From: Spirochaeta thermophila DSM 6578 | GTDB taxonomy: Bacteria > Spirochaetota > Spirochaetia > Winmispirales > Winmispiraceae | NCBI RefSeq assembly: GCF_000184345.1 | Contig: NC_017583.1 | Location: 1,488,001-1,552,000 of the forward strand | Reading direction: 5' to 3' | DNA length: 64,000 nucleotides | Shown: piece by piece, positions 17,575-29,401 of the stretch | Layout of the letters: every line of letters begins with the position of its first letter | Position numbering within the stretch: position 1 is the stretch's first letter | Notes under the pieces: generated by a model | The model's database searches: none | What the model was told of the DNA's origin: nothing | Seen by the model: only the letters and a program-made list of their open reading frames with translations | Translations under genes and position numbers: made by a program

Positions 17575-19483
17575 GAATCCTCTTGAGCTCCTTCAAAGGG
17601 ATAGAGACGATGGAGACCGTGCCCTTTCCGGGGGACGAGGAGATCTCGAGACGAGCGTGCTGGAAGAGGAGCTGCAGCCTCCTCCTCACGTTGGTAAGCC
17701 CCACCCCTTCCTTCATCGTCTTCAGATGGAAGCCTCTGCCGTCGTCCTCCACCGTGATGTGGAGGAATCCTCCCCCCACCGTGATCCTGATCCAGATGTG
17801 TCCTCCCTCCGAAACATCCTCGAGCCCGTGGACCACCGCATTCTCCACGAGGGGCTGGAGGAGGAGCTTAGGGAAGGGAAGCCCATCGGCCTCGCGGGGG
17901 AACAGGATCTCCCATGAAAGCCGTTCTCCGAACCGGAGTTGCTGGAGCCGCAGGTAGTCCTCGATGAAACCCAACTCATCCCGGAGGGGCACCACGGCCT
18001 TGCTCTCGATGGTGTAGCGGAGAAGGCCCTTGAGGGAAAAGATCGCCTGCTCCACGGCCACATGCTCCTTCATCCTGTTGAGAGCGAGGAGGCAGGTGAG
18101 CACGTTGAAGAGGAAGTGGGGGCTTATCTGCGACTGGAGCGTCTCGTACTCCATGTGCTTCCGCTCGAGAAGCTCCTGATACTTGAGCGCGTTGTCGATC
18201 GTGAGTGCACCGAGTTCGAGGAAGTTCTCGAACCTGATGCGCTCCAGGTCGCTGAACTCCCTCCGCGCAACCAGCACGAGGAGACCGAAGCTCCTCTCCC
18301 CGATCCCCACGTGCCCCACGAGAAGATGTATCCCGGCCCTTCCCGCGAGGAGGACGCCGCCGTGTGGTGGTTCCGTTTCCATGCCCCTGAGAAGCCCCCC
18401 CACCTCCTCCCGGAGCGAAGGATCACCCTCGTAGACGGACCAGGTACACCCATTCTTCCTGGACAATGCGATCCCCGCGGCATCGATCGATTCCTCCCTG
18501 GTTATGTACTCGACGAGCACACGGTGGACATAGGAGAGGAGACCCTTGAGCTTGTCCGGCTCGTAGGCCGTGATCCTGTTCTCGTAGGCCACCGCCTCCG
18601 TGGCCACCTCCCGTACTACTTCCACCATCCGGCGGATGTTCTGCTCGAAGAGTCCCGCATACCTCCGGAAATTGGCCGCAAGATCCTCGAACTCGTCTCC
18701 CGAACGAAAGTCCAGCGAGACGGAGAGCCTCCCCCCCGCGAGATCCCTGATGGCGCTTTCCACGGCGCGCAGCCGGCCTACGATCCTCCTGGAGAACACG
18801 GTGAGCACCACCGTGGTGAGGAGCACACTGAGGAACGAGAAGGCAAGGAGGGAAGCCCTGAGCACATATTTGCTCCGCAGCGCCTCCTCCTCCAGGGCCT
18901 CGGTGAAGTAACCGAGGTAGCCCTCGAAGCTGTTCACCAGGTAGTAGGAGGTCTCGCGGGCCGTGCTGAAGATGCGTATGAGCCTCGGGTCCGTCGAAGA
19001 CTGGATGGTGGCGTAGAGCGTAGGATCACCGAAGAGATCCCGTTCCTGCAAGAGCTCCATCCCTTCGCAGAACTCCCGAAGCCGGGAGGCCGCCTTGTCC
19101 TTCATGATGAGGGCGGTCTCGTACTCGTTCTGGAGCATCCCCTGGCGTACCAGTCTCTGGAGCGGGGCACTCTCGAGGAACCCCGAGAGGCGCGAGAAAA
19201 AGCTCTCGCTCTCACTCCGGAGGTTCCTCACGAGGGATACGGGAGGATCGAAGTAGACCACGTCCTTCAGGCTCCCGTAGATTCCGGGAGAGAAGGCAGC
19301 GATCATGGTCTCTTTCACCCGATTTCGAAGTCTCCTCACCTCGTCCAGGAGTCGATCTGAAGTCCGTGCCACCTCGGTGATCGACTCGATACGGGCGAGG
19401 ATGACGAAGTTGAGGACGATGACGAAGAGGAACCCCATGAAGACGAGAAGCGTGATGAGACCGAACTTAAGGCGCATCCTCAT
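17555..19483 (-). CDS. Sensor histidine kinase with GAF-like domain
   Basis: A 642-residue membrane kinase paired with the overlapping YesN-type regulator. Membrane spans are near residues 8-30 and 206-230, flanking a ~175-residue extracytoplasmic region predicted to be helical; a HAMP follows (AIRDLAGGRLSVSLDFRSGDE). Residues about 345-455 look like a GAF domain (IHLLVGHVGIGERSFGLLVLV). Then come the His_kinase box QISPHFLFNVLTCL and a HATPase domain (LVENAVVHG, DDGRGF). ATG 19483 was chosen for its GGGAGGAA site and because the membrane span follows directly; the in-frame extension upstream has no such signals. Confidence 0.88.
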   Translation of the reverse strand: MRMRLKFGLITLLVFMGFLFVIVLNFVILARIESITEVARTSDRLLDEVRRLRNRVKETMIAAFSPGIYGSLKDVVYFDPPVSLVRNLRSESESFFSRLSGFLESAPLQRLVRQGMLQNEYETALIMKDKAASRLREFCEGMELLQERDLFGDPTLYATIQSSTDPRLIRIFSTARETSYYLVNSFEGYLGYFTEALEEEALRSKYVLRASLLAFSFLSVLLTTVVLTVFSRRIVGRLRAVESAIRDLAGGRLSVSLDFRSGDEFEDLAANFRRYAGLFEQNIRRMVEVVREVATEAVAYENRITAYEPDKLKGLLSYVHRVLVEYITREESIDAAGIALSRKNGCTWSVYEGDPSLREEVGGLLRGMETEPPHGGVLLAGRAGIHLLVGHVGIGERSFGLLVLVARREFSDLERIRFENFLELGALTIDNALKYQELLERKHMEYETLQSQISPHFLFNVLTCLLALNRMKEHVAVEQAIFSLKGLLRYTIESKAVVPLRDELGFIEDYLRLQQLRFGERLSWEILFPREADGLPFPKLLLQPLVENAVVHGLEDVSEGGHIWIRITVGGGFLHITVEDDGRGFHLKTMKEGVGLTNVRRRLQLLFQHARLEISSSPGKGTVSIVSIPLKELKRIHAHTHR

Positions 19484-19499
19484 GGGTTCCTCCCTCTGA

Positions 19500-20762
19500 T
19501 CAGATGTCGGGCGCGTGGGCGAGAAGGTAGTCTTCTGCTTCCTTGTTCCAGAGGTTGTGGTGTCGCGCACAGATCTTCGCGAGCTCGGCATAGAGAGGAT
19601 CGGACTTTCCCCTCTCCTCGAAGTCCTCTATGGCCACCAGATCGAGTCTCTTGTGGGTGTAGATGAGCTTCTTTCCACCCGGAATCTTGTCCAGATTGAG
19701 TGTGGTATCGATCACGGCGTTGAGGCCCCCCACGTGGGTGATCATGGCGGCCGGATTGAGCCTGCCCTCGCTGATGAGGGTGAGGGCCTCTCGCATGTCG
19801 TCGGTGTTGCCGCCCGAGGTTCCCACGAGATGGTGGCCTTCGTAGTGCACCTTGTAGAAGTTGAGCTCCGCCTTGAACTCGGGATCGGTGGGGCCGGCGA
19901 AGAAATTGAGACACCCGTCGGGTCCCAGCAGACGGTCCCCCAGCTCCACTACGGCCCTCACCGGAGCGAAGACGAACACGTCGTCATAGGGCTGCCCGTC
20001 GTTGAGTCCCTTGAGGAGGTCCGCCGGGTCCTCCGCACCCGAGGTGTTCACATAGAGGAGATCGACACCCTCCTTGCGGGCCTCCTCCACAGGAATGAGT
20101 TCCTTTGCACGATCCAGCCGCCGCTGATCTATGTCGGTGACCACCACGCGTCGGGGCCGCCTCGGACCATGGATGGCATAGTCTATCGCGCAGAGCCCCA
20201 TGGGTCCTGCAGCCGCCAGGAGGGCGAGGCTCCCCCCCTCCTTCACCCCCATCTCGTGGTGATAGGAGCCGGGATGGGTGTGATACTGCGCGTGGTAGGC
20301 CCCCACGATACAAGAGACCGGCTCGGCGAGGGATCCCAGGAAGAAGGCCTCCCCCGTGTAGGGAAGGAGGCAGTCCATCTCCATCACCTCGTTAGGGACG
20401 ATGACGTACGTGGCGTCTCCTCCTATGTATTCGTAGGAATACCCCGGCGCCCAGAGCGTCCCCTTGTAGTTGAGGGCCGGCTGGATGGCGAACTTGTCAC
20501 CCTCTCTGTACTTGTGCGCCCACTTCTTTCCCACCTTCTCTATCACACCACAGAACTCGTGCCCAATCATGACGGGATTTTTCTTGAGATCGTGGCGCAC
20601 CCGCTTGTGGGCCTCCCCTTGCATCGCCAGCTTGTGGCTCGACATACAGATGGAATCGGAGACCACCCGGGCGAGTATCTCATCGTCCTTGGGTTCCGGG
20701 AGCTCGAACTCCTCGAGCCTCAGATCCATGACACCATAGAGGCGTACCGCCTTGGTCTTCAT
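19500..20762 (-). CDS. Zinc-dependent alcohol dehydrogenase, SorE-like
   Basis: A 420-residue medium-chain dehydrogenase/reductase. The catalytic-domain signature GHEFCGVIEKVG is near residue 67, with a candidate catalytic-zinc Cys in DSICMSSHK. The nucleotide-binding domain contains LALLAAAGPMGLCAIDYAI, and VVVTDIDQRRLDRAK ends the second beta strand with Asp, which favours NAD over NADP. The four-Cys structural zinc lobe of classical alcohol dehydrogenases is not seen. It most resembles L-sorbose-1-phosphate reductase-type enzymes. It lies 4 bases after the FGGY kinase gene and in the same transcript as a SrlD-like SDR. Substrate not established: a phosphorylated ketose/alditol, or lactaldehyde/1,2-propanediol, are possible. 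Confidence 0.7.
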   Translation of the reverse strand: MKTKAVRLYGVMDLRLEEFELPEPKDDEILARVVSDSICMSSHKLAMQGEAHKRVRHDLKKNPVMIGHEFCGVIEKVGKKWAHKYREGDKFAIQPALNYKGTLWAPGYSYEYIGGDATYVIVPNEVMEMDCLLPYTGEAFFLGSLAEPVSCIVGAYHAQYHTHPGSYHHEMGVKEGGSLALLAAAGPMGLCAIDYAIHGPRRPRRVVVTDIDQRRLDRAKELIPVEEARKEGVDLLYVNTSGAEDPADLLKGLNDGQPYDDVFVFAPVRAVVELGDRLLGPDGCLNFFAGPTDPEFKAELNFYKVHYEGHHLVGTSGGNTDDMREALTLISEGRLNPAAMITHVGGLNAVIDTTLNLDKIPGGKKLIYTHKRLDLVAIEDFEERGKSDPLYAELAKICARHHNLWNKEAEDYLLAHAPDI

Positions 20763-20766
20763 ACAC

Positions 20767-22287
20767 TCACCTCTCTTTCTCTGTGTGCTGTGCTATGAGA
20801 TCGAGCCAGGCCTGTTCATACTCCTTGAGGCCGGGCACGTCGTGTTTCTCCAGTTCGGTGTACCGTATCGAGGTGTCACCGGAGAGCTCCTCGATACCGC
20901 TGCCGGTGAGCGCCATCCGCCCCGTCATGGCTGCTCCGAAACTCGTCGCCTCCGTGAGATCCGAAAGGTAGACCGGATGATCCGGAAGTGCCGATGAGAG
21001 GAGGAGGCAATAGGCCTGGTTTCTCCGGAATCCTCCCTCTATGAAGACCTTCTGTCCCTTTCGCAGGCCTATCCTCCGGAGTGCGACGAGGGTCTGCAAC
21101 ACGAGGGAGACCGTCAGGGCCGTGTAGGCCCTCTTCCCTTCGCGAAGCACGGGAGGGACCCTCCCACCCCGTACGATCTCTTCATAGGGGAACCACCGTC
21201 CCCCCTCGACGATACCCGGAGGCGAGCCGGGAAACTGGCCGGAACCGGGGATGAGCTCGGGGAGGATGAAGGTATCCGACCTTCGCAGGAAATCCACGTA
21301 GTCCATGGGTATGAAATCCGGATCCTCATCGAGCGCGGCATACCTACTGATGAGCTCCCTGTACGCCTCGTACTCGGCCCCTCCCCTGAATATCGCAGTC
21401 TTGATCGGGGTATCCATGGCGGAGATGTTGTAGAACACCACCTTGCCGAGCTCTTCCTCTTCCATCCGGTAACGATCAGTGGGGTTCATGAGTACACACC
21501 AGGTGCCCGTGGAGTTGAGGACGAAATCGCCCACCCGTTCCGTGACGAAATACGGGAGGAGGGATGCGTTGGAGTCGTGTATCCCCAGGGTGACGATCGT
21601 ATTAGGGGCCAGACCCGTTCGATCGCTCACGACCTCCGAGACGGTTCCCAGGCTGTCCCACGGTCTTCGTATCTCCCGGGGGAGGAGGGGCAGGATGCCC
21701 ATGGAACGGGCCACCTCGGAGTACTCTCCGGCGAGGAAATCCCAGAGATAGGTGTGACACCCCAGGTAGGTCCACTCCGCCCCTATTCGCCCGGTCAGCC
21801 TGTACCCCCAATACTGTGGGTAGGAGAGGATCCACTTCGTACGGGCCCATCCTTCCGGAAAGCGTTGCTTCACGAAATAGAGCCCCTTCCCGAGATTGAT
21901 GAGCGCCTTGAACTCGGCCGTACCCGTCCGTCGCTGGAGGTCGAGGGGATCTCCGAACCGCTCGAAGAACTCCCTGTGGAAGGCAGGACCGGGCTCGTGG
22001 GTATAGTAGACGCAGGGGACGCACGGCTCCCCCTGCTCGTCCACGCACACCGCGGTGGCCCCATGGGCCGTCACTGCCACCGCCTTCACGGGAAACCGAT
22101 CGGCGTATCGGGAGAGCTCCTCCAGGAACCACTCCTCCATACCTGCAAGGTCGTGTGTCTCGATTCCATCCACCCGTACGGGGGGGAAGGTCCGATGGGC
22201 GGCTTCGAGGAGGTTGAGCCTGTCATCGAAGAACGAGACCTTCTTGTTGGTCATGCCGATATCGATCACTGCGATTGCGTAGTCCAT
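20767..22287 (-). CDS. FGGY-family carbohydrate kinase
   Basis: A 506-residue cytoplasmic sugar kinase with the two actin-like FGGY halves: phosphate-1 loop AVIDIGMTNKKVSFFD at the N-terminus, then VTLGIHDSNAS and VLNSTGTWCV, and the C-terminal adenosine motif FIEGGFRRNQAYCLLL. It is clearly different from the E. coli RhaB sequence pattern. No other sugar kinase is in the locus, so by elimination it may supply the rhamnulokinase step between isomerase and aldolase. Its immediate neighbours are two dehydrogenases, so it may instead phosphorylate a ketose or polyol. AGAGGAG supports the start. Confidence 0.82.
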   Translation of the reverse strand: MDYAIAVIDIGMTNKKVSFFDDRLNLLEAAHRTFPPVRVDGIETHDLAGMEEWFLEELSRYADRFPVKAVAVTAHGATAVCVDEQGEPCVPCVYYTHEPGPAFHREFFERFGDPLDLQRRTGTAEFKALINLGKGLYFVKQRFPEGWARTKWILSYPQYWGYRLTGRIGAEWTYLGCHTYLWDFLAGEYSEVARSMGILPLLPREIRRPWDSLGTVSEVVSDRTGLAPNTIVTLGIHDSNASLLPYFVTERVGDFVLNSTGTWCVLMNPTDRYRMEEEELGKVVFYNISAMDTPIKTAIFRGGAEYEAYRELISRYAALDEDPDFIPMDYVDFLRRSDTFILPELIPGSGQFPGSPPGIVEGGRWFPYEEIVRGGRVPPVLREGKRAYTALTVSLVLQTLVALRRIGLRKGQKVFIEGGFRRNQAYCLLLSSALPDHPVYLSDLTEATSFGAAMTGRMALTGSGIEELSGDTSIRYTELEKHDVPGLKEYEQAWLDLIAQHTEKER

Positions 22288-22299
22288 ACACTGTCTCCT

Positions 22300-23463
22300 C
22301 TAGTGGAGCATCACCTGTCCACCCGCCACCGGAAGGGCCTGGCCGGTCTCATACTCCTGCTCCACGATATAGTAGAGGGCCCGCATCACGTCGGGTCCGG
22401 TACATCCCCTTCCCATGGGGATCTTCGATTCGTAGTAGCGTCGCACATCATCCACCGTCCTGGCCCCCGGGACCTTCCCGGCCCGGAGGTACTGCACGAA
22501 GAGCCCCTTTTCCGGGTCGGACCAGAGGGGGCCATCGAAGAAGTTGCCCGGACAGATGGCGTTCACCTTGATGTGGTACTCGACCAGCTCGAGGGCGAAG
22601 CTCTGGACGAGGCCGATGCCGCCGAACTTGCTCCCGGCATAGGCCCCGTTCTTGTTCGATCCCGCGAGCCCCGATTTGGAATTGATCTGTACGATGTCGG
22701 TGTACCACCGTGGAGCCAGGAGGTGCTGGGCCCGCATGATCCGGGCCGCATGTTTCGTCACCAGGAAGAACGCCACATAGTTCACCTCGGTGACGAACCG
22801 GAAGTCCTCGGAGGACTGGGAGAGGACACTGCCGGCCCGCAACACACCCGCATTGCTCACGCAGAGATCCAGCCCCCCCGCCTCCTCCACGATCCGGGCA
22901 AAGAGCCCCTCCACCGAACCCTCGTCGGCCACGTTCACCTGGACGGCCCACGCCACAGGTTCCCCCGCCTCGGCGTTGATCTCGTCGGCGAGGCGCTCCG
23001 CACCTTCTGCGTTGAGATCGGCGATGCACACGTACGCCCCCGAGGCACAGAGCCCCCGCACGATCTGCTCCCCGAAGCCCTGCGCACCCCCGGTGACCAC
23101 CGCTACCCTTCCCCTCACGACATCCTCTCTTCCCTTGGTCGAGAGCCCCTCGTAGGGGGATCCCGGCTCACCTCTCCCGGGACCTCCGCCCCGTCCCTCC
23201 ACACGGAAACACCGCTCCTCCTCACGAAGCCGCACGAGGAGGAAACGTGATCCGGAGCGCTCATCCCGCCACTCCTCGGCCACAGTGGAGAGGAGGTGAA
23301 GGACCCTCTCCTCCGTGATCTCTCCCATCTCCGAAAGATCGATCTCGAAAGGAACACCCGGCGGATCCACCACCGGGACGAGTCGGACCGGTCTTCCGGT
23401 GCTCCCTATGAGCATTCCACGGATATACGGGAGCACCCTCCGCATCGATTCTGACAGACTCAT
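22300..23463 (-). CDS. SDR oxidoreductase, sorbitol-6-phosphate dehydrogenase-like, with N-terminal extension
   Basis: A 387-residue protein. Residues from about 110 form a complete short-chain dehydrogenase: VAVVTGGAQGFGEQI (Gly-rich NAD site), CIADLNAEG, CVSNAG, and the catalytic Ser and YxxxK in INSKSGLAGSNKNGAYAGSKF. The C-terminal part (HIKVNAICPGNFFDGPLW, ending LPVAGGQVMLH) resembles SrlD/SorD, which interconvert sorbitol 6-phosphate and fructose 6-phosphate. The first ~105 residues are extra compared with typical ~260-residue SDRs and are not recognised. The ATG overlaps the stop of the PHP gene; GGGAGG precedes it. Confidence 0.78.
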   Translation of the reverse strand: MSLSESMRRVLPYIRGMLIGSTGRPVRLVPVVDPPGVPFEIDLSEMGEITEERVLHLLSTVAEEWRDERSGSRFLLVRLREEERCFRVEGRGGGPGRGEPGSPYEGLSTKGREDVVRGRVAVVTGGAQGFGEQIVRGLCASGAYVCIADLNAEGAERLADEINAEAGEPVAWAVQVNVADEGSVEGLFARIVEEAGGLDLCVSNAGVLRAGSVLSQSSEDFRFVTEVNYVAFFLVTKHAARIMRAQHLLAPRWYTDIVQINSKSGLAGSNKNGAYAGSKFGGIGLVQSFALELVEYHIKVNAICPGNFFDGPLWSDPEKGLFVQYLRAGKVPGARTVDDVRRYYESKIPMGRGCTGPDVMRALYYIVEQEYETGQALPVAGGQVMLH

Positions 23464-24821
23464 AGCACCTCCCGTTTCATCTTCTCGACGAGAGCGGCCA
23501 CATCCTCTCCCGACCGCAACCCGACCGCTTCCCGTCCCACCCGGGCGTAGGCCTCGATCCTCCGGCCAAAGGGGAGCCGGGAGAAAGGCCCTCCGCTGGA
23601 GAAGAGGCCATAGGAGGGGTCGAGATCCGCGACACGCTGGTGTCCCACGAGGGCCCAGGTGGTATCGATGAGATGTCGGTACTCGGGTCCGAGTATATCG
23701 GGGCAGTTGAAGGACTGGCGGGGGCTGTTGATATCCACACCGGAAATCTCCAGGAGTTCATACCTCCTGCAGAGGGCCTGTACCCTCTCGAGCTGGACCC
23801 TCGTGTTCCGAGGCGGCATGTAGGTGACCGCCTGAAACCCCAGATCCTTGAGAAAGGGAATGAGCTCGTCGAGGAAGGCGTCCTCGAAGGTCTCGGCGCG
23901 TTTGTCGCCGGTGGGAGATTCCTTCACGTCCCCCAGGTAGGCGTAGGCCACCACACCGTCGAGATCGAGCAACCCCGGGAGCACCCTCTCCACCGGAGGG
24001 CACTCATCCTCATCGGGAGACACGTAGATGCGCTCGAGGAAGTAGGCCTTGAGCACGCCGAGAAGATCGTATTCCAGATAAGGATTCTCCGGGTCGGAAA
24101 GATACGAGGCGAGCCTCGAACCGGGATCGAGACCCCACTCACGGACAAGTCCCTCGACGAGGCGCCCACCCCTTCCGTAGGTGCGTACGAACCTGTGGGC
24201 GAGCGCCATGAGGAGGTGCCGCTCCGTGATGGTTCCCCCCTGTCGTAGACAGGAGAGGGAGACCACCTCTTCCCACTGGAGACCGGGCATCCCCTTTTCC
24301 TCGAGAAGTGCGCCCAACCGCGCGACCATCCGTTCGGTACGCCGTGCCCTCGCCTCCCTCACAGGGCCGAGGATGGGTTCCGCCTCTTTCCACTTCCCTG
24401 ACGGAATGCCCTGTACCGTGATGTAGGCCACACCCTCGAGATCGGGATTGTTGAGCTTTCGATCTCCAAAGGGTGTGTTCCGAAAGCTCACCCGCAGCTC
24501 GAAGCCCACGATGCCACCAAGCCCCAGAAACCTGCTCGCCTCCACCATCTCTTCAGCGGCCGCGAGGGAATCGTGATCCACCGATCCCGCCACTGCAAGC
24601 CCTGCCTCCGCAGCCCTCAAGGCCGCCATGGAAGGAGTATAGGGGCTGAAGCTGTAACAGGTGTGGATGTGATTGTTCACTTCTTCGCCTCTCCTCCCCT
24701 CGAGCCCATGTTCCTCGAGGTAGAGGGAGAGGGCCTCGAGTCGCTCCTCTTTCCGTAGCCCGGGGGAATTGATCCTCTCCCTGAGCGTTTCCTTTTTTTG
24801 GAACTGCGGATCCATCCTCAT
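23460..24821 (-). CDS. PHP-domain protein of unknown substrate
   Basis: A 453-residue cytoplasmic protein. The PHP (polymerase and histidinol phosphatase) metal-site signature is NNHIHTCYSFSPYTP near residues 48-62, then GSVDHDSLAAAEE. Later acidic and His residues (GFELRVSF, VAYAYLGD, LEISGVDINSPRQ) could complete a trinuclear metal centre. PHP enzymes are usually phosphoesterases, but the substrate cannot be told from sequence. It starts directly after the E1 stop (TAG-ATG) and overlaps the SDR gene by 4 bases, so it is tightly linked to both. Confidence 0.72.
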   Translation of the reverse strand: MRMDPQFQKKETLRERINSPGLRKEERLEALSLYLEEHGLEGRRGEEVNNHIHTCYSFSPYTPSMAALRAAEAGLAVAGSVDHDSLAAAEEMVEASRFLGLGGIVGFELRVSFRNTPFGDRKLNNPDLEGVAYITVQGIPSGKWKEAEPILGPVREARARRTERMVARLGALLEEKGMPGLQWEEVVSLSCLRQGGTITERHLLMALAHRFVRTYGRGGRLVEGLVREWGLDPGSRLASYLSDPENPYLEYDLLGVLKAYFLERIYVSPDEDECPPVERVLPGLLDLDGVVAYAYLGDVKESPTGDKRAETFEDAFLDELIPFLKDLGFQAVTYMPPRNTRVQLERVQALCRRYELLEISGVDINSPRQSFNCPDILGPEYRHLIDTTWALVGHQRVADLDPSYGLFSSGGPFSRLPFGRRIEAYARVGREAVGLRSGEDVAALVEKMKREVL

Positions 24822-27278
<2,457 letters not shown>

Positions 27279-27315
27279 CTTCGACTCCTTCCATGTTGGA
27301 TCGGCGCTCCACGGC

Positions 27316-28566
27316 TCACCGGGCGAGCCACAACTCTATGTCGGCTATGACCTCACACAGGTGTTTCAGGAACCGTGCGGCGGGCGCACCGTCCACCACC
27401 TGGTGGTCGCACGTGAGACTCAATACGAGCCGAGGTTCATGGACCACCTCGTCCATATCCCCGTCCAGATACACCGGCGTGGGCACGATGCCGCCCACCC
27501 CCAGGATGGCGACCTCGGGATAGTTGAGCACGGGAGTGAAGGTCTCAACCCCCAGCGGGCCGAGGTTGGTGACCGTGAAGGTGGACCCCTTCATGAGACC
27601 GGGATCGAGATCACCCCTCTGGGCCGCCCGGGAGAGCTCCTTCACCCTCTTGGAGAGCTCCAGCAGGGAGAGCGAGGCGGCATCACGCACCACCGGGACC
27701 ACGAGCCCCCGCTCGGTATCAACCGCCACCCCGAGATGGACAGAGGGATGAAGCACGAGGGACGTGCCGTCGTAGTGGGCGTTGAGCATGGGATACTCCG
27801 GCAGGAGGGCCCTGGAGACGGCGTAGAGGACGAGATCGTTGACGGTGATGGAGGAAACCTCCGGGTCCCCCGACTCCTTGCACCTCCTCCGGAACGAGAG
27901 GAGGGCCCGGGCAGGGGCCCGCATGGTGATGGTGTACTGGGCCGTCTGGGAGAGCGACTCCCTCATCCGCTGTGCGATGACCCGGCGTATCCCCGAGAGG
28001 GGACGGCCTTGCACACCCGCCTCCGCCGGCCGAGGCCGCACGTCGCTCCCCTCGGGAGCCACACCCCTTCCCCTCCGTTCGATCACCGCCCTCACGTCCC
28101 GCTCCATGATCCGCCCTCTCGGCCCCGAACCCTTCATCCCCGAGAGATCCACTCCCTCCCTCTCGGCGAGACGGCGGGCCCGGGGGCTCGCATAGATGCG
28201 ACCCTCTTCCCTCCCCTCCCCCGGGGACGGGACGGAGGGCCTCTCCTGCGGGTCAGGAGACCGGCCTGCCGCCGCCTCGTCACGCGACGTCGCCTCTCGG
28301 GGAACGCCCTCGGAGGAGACGTCCTCCCCTGGCTCTCCTATGAACGCGAGGGGCGAAAGCACAGGCACGTCTTCCCCCTCGGCGTGGAGGAGGCGGAGTA
28401 CCGTACCGGCCTTGCCCGCACGCACCTCGAAGGTGGCCTTGTCGGTTTCCACCTCGCAGAGGACAGTCTCCTCAGTGACCGTATCCCCTTCTTTCACCTT
28501 CCACTCCACGATCACCGCCGATTCCACGGTGCTTCCGAATCTCGGCATCACCACTTCATGAGCCAT
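27316..28566 (-). CDS. 2-oxo-acid dehydrogenase E2 (dihydrolipoamide acyltransferase)
   Basis: A 416-residue core acyltransferase with all three expected parts. One lipoyl domain lies at residues ~2-75 (lipoyl-Lys in [10 protein letters not shown]); a Pro/Glu/Arg-rich linker follows; a peripheral-subunit-binding domain lies at ~130-170 ([20 protein letters not shown]); and the catalytic domain at ~190-416 ends with the active-site motif [15 protein letters not shown] (DHxxxDG). It would move an acyl group from E1 to CoA and recruit E1 and E3. The gene is 11 bases downstream of the DeoR-type regulator and just before fused E1, so it is probably induced with the sugar genes. Confidence 0.92.
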   Translation of the reverse strand: MAHEVVMPRFGSTVESAVIVEWKVKEGDTVTEETVLCEVETDKATFEVRAGKAGTVLRLLHAEGEDVPVLSPLAFIGEPGEDVSSEGVPREATSRDEAAAGRSPDPQERPSVPSPGEGREEGRIYASPRARRLAEREGVDLSGMKGSGPRGRIMERDVRAVIERRGRGVAPEGSDVRPRPAEAGVQGRPLSGIRRVIAQRMRESLSQTAQYTITMRAPARALLSFRRRCKESGDPEVSSITVNDLVLYAVSRALLPEYPMLNAHYDGTSLVLHPSVHLGVAVDTERGLVVPVVRDAASLSLLELSKRVKELSRAAQRGDLDPGLMKGSTFTVTNLGPLGVETFTPVLNYPEVAILGVGGIVPTPVYLDGDMDEVVHEPRLVLSLTCDHQVVDGAPAARFLKHLCEVIADIELWLAR

Positions 28567-28577
28567 TCCTCAACTCC

Positions 28578-29336
28578 TTACACGATAATGAGATCAACCC
28601 CAGCCTCCCGCAGCTCCTCCCGCGCGTCCTCGGGGAGCCCCGCATCGGTGATCACCACGTCTATCTCCTCGAGCGGAAGGACGTGGACGAAGCCCACCTT
28701 CCCGTATTTGGAAGAGTCCGCCACGAGGATCGTCTTCACTGAGTGCTGCCGCATGGCCTTCACGATCTCGGCTCCCTCGAACAGATGTGTGGTCATACCT
28801 CTCTCGAGGGAGAAGCCGTCGGTGCCCACGAAGGCGAGCGGCACGTGGAGGCGCTGTATGGTGGAGAGCGCGATGGGCCCCACCATGGACTCCGTCTCCC
28901 GTCTGAACTCCCCCCCCACCACCGTGATCCTCAGCGAGGGATTGAGTCGGGCATAGGAGAAGACGAGGGTCGAGTTGGTCACGATGTGCACATCCCTCTT
29001 CCCTACAAGGTAGCGGACGATGAGGGCGGTGGTGGTCCCTGCTTCTATCATCACCACCATCCCGTCCTCCACAAAGGAACTCGCGGCCCGGGCGATCCGA
29101 TGTTTCTCCTCGGTCCGGAGGCGCATCCGCTCCAGGATGCTGCGGTGGAGGGCGGGCGTGGCACCCCCCCTCGTGCGGTTCACCAGGCCCCGCTCCTCGA
29201 GGCTCTTGAGATCACTCCGGATGGTGACCTCAGACACACCGAAGCGCCGTGCGAGATCACCGACCGAGAGGGAACCATTCTCCGCCAGGAGGGTGAGGAT
29301 CTGCTGCTGCCGTTCGGCAAGGTCTTCAAGTGCCAT
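28578..29336 (-). CDS. DeoR-family transcriptional regulator
   Basis: A 252-residue cytoplasmic repressor-type protein. The N-terminal winged helix-turn-helix is SVGDLARRFGVSEVTIRSDLKSLEERG (given here in two halves: SVGDLARRFGVSEVTIR, SDLKSLEERG), followed by the RTRGGA turn typical of the family. The C-terminal DeoRC sensor has MIEAGTTTALIVRYL, VTNSTLV, VVGGEFRRETESMVGP and FVGTDGFSLERGMTT, which bind sugar phosphates. ATG 29336 is chosen over a GTG at 29345 because AAGGTG lies six bases before it. First gene of the leftward cluster and divergent from the LplA-like transporter. Phased TTTC repeats at both promoters are candidate operators. Confidence 0.92.
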   Translation of the reverse strand: MALEDLAERQQQILTLLAENGSLSVGDLARRFGVSEVTIRSDLKSLEERGLVNRTRGGATPALHRSILERMRLRTEEKHRIARAASSFVEDGMVVMIEAGTTTALIVRYLVGKRDVHIVTNSTLVFSYARLNPSLRITVVGGEFRRETESMVGPIALSTIQRLHVPLAFVGTDGFSLERGMTTHLFEGAEIVKAMRQHSVKTILVADSSKYGKVGFVHVLPLEEIDVVITDAGLPEDAREELREAGVDLIIV

Positions 29337-29346
29337 GCACTTCACC

Positions 29347-29372
29347 TTTCATTACGGTTTCTATTCCTTTTC
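29347..29372. promoter_or_regulatory. Candidate DeoR operator, three TTTC repeats at 11-base spacing
   Basis: Plus-strand TTTC occurs at 29347, 29358 and 29369, exactly one helical turn apart, immediately downstream of the -10 box of the leftward promoter. Tandem TTTC-type repeats are known operators of DeoR-family regulators. Binding here would block the regulator's own operon. Confidence 0.5.
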
Positions 29373-29373
29373 G

Positions 29374-29401
29374 ATTTTACCATATTCCACAAAAAAATCA
29401 A
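29374..29401 (-). promoter_or_regulatory. Promoter of the DeoR-E2-E1 operon
   Basis: On the minus strand, TTGATT and TAAAAT are separated by 16 bases. The predicted transcript start is near 29367, about 30 bases before the chosen ATG of the DeoR gene. Confidence 0.65.

Noticed and set aside
20767-22287. Naming the FGGY kinase rhaB
   Set aside because: Its sequence does not follow the E. coli RhaB pattern and its closest neighbours are sorbose-type dehydrogenases, so the symbol was left empty.
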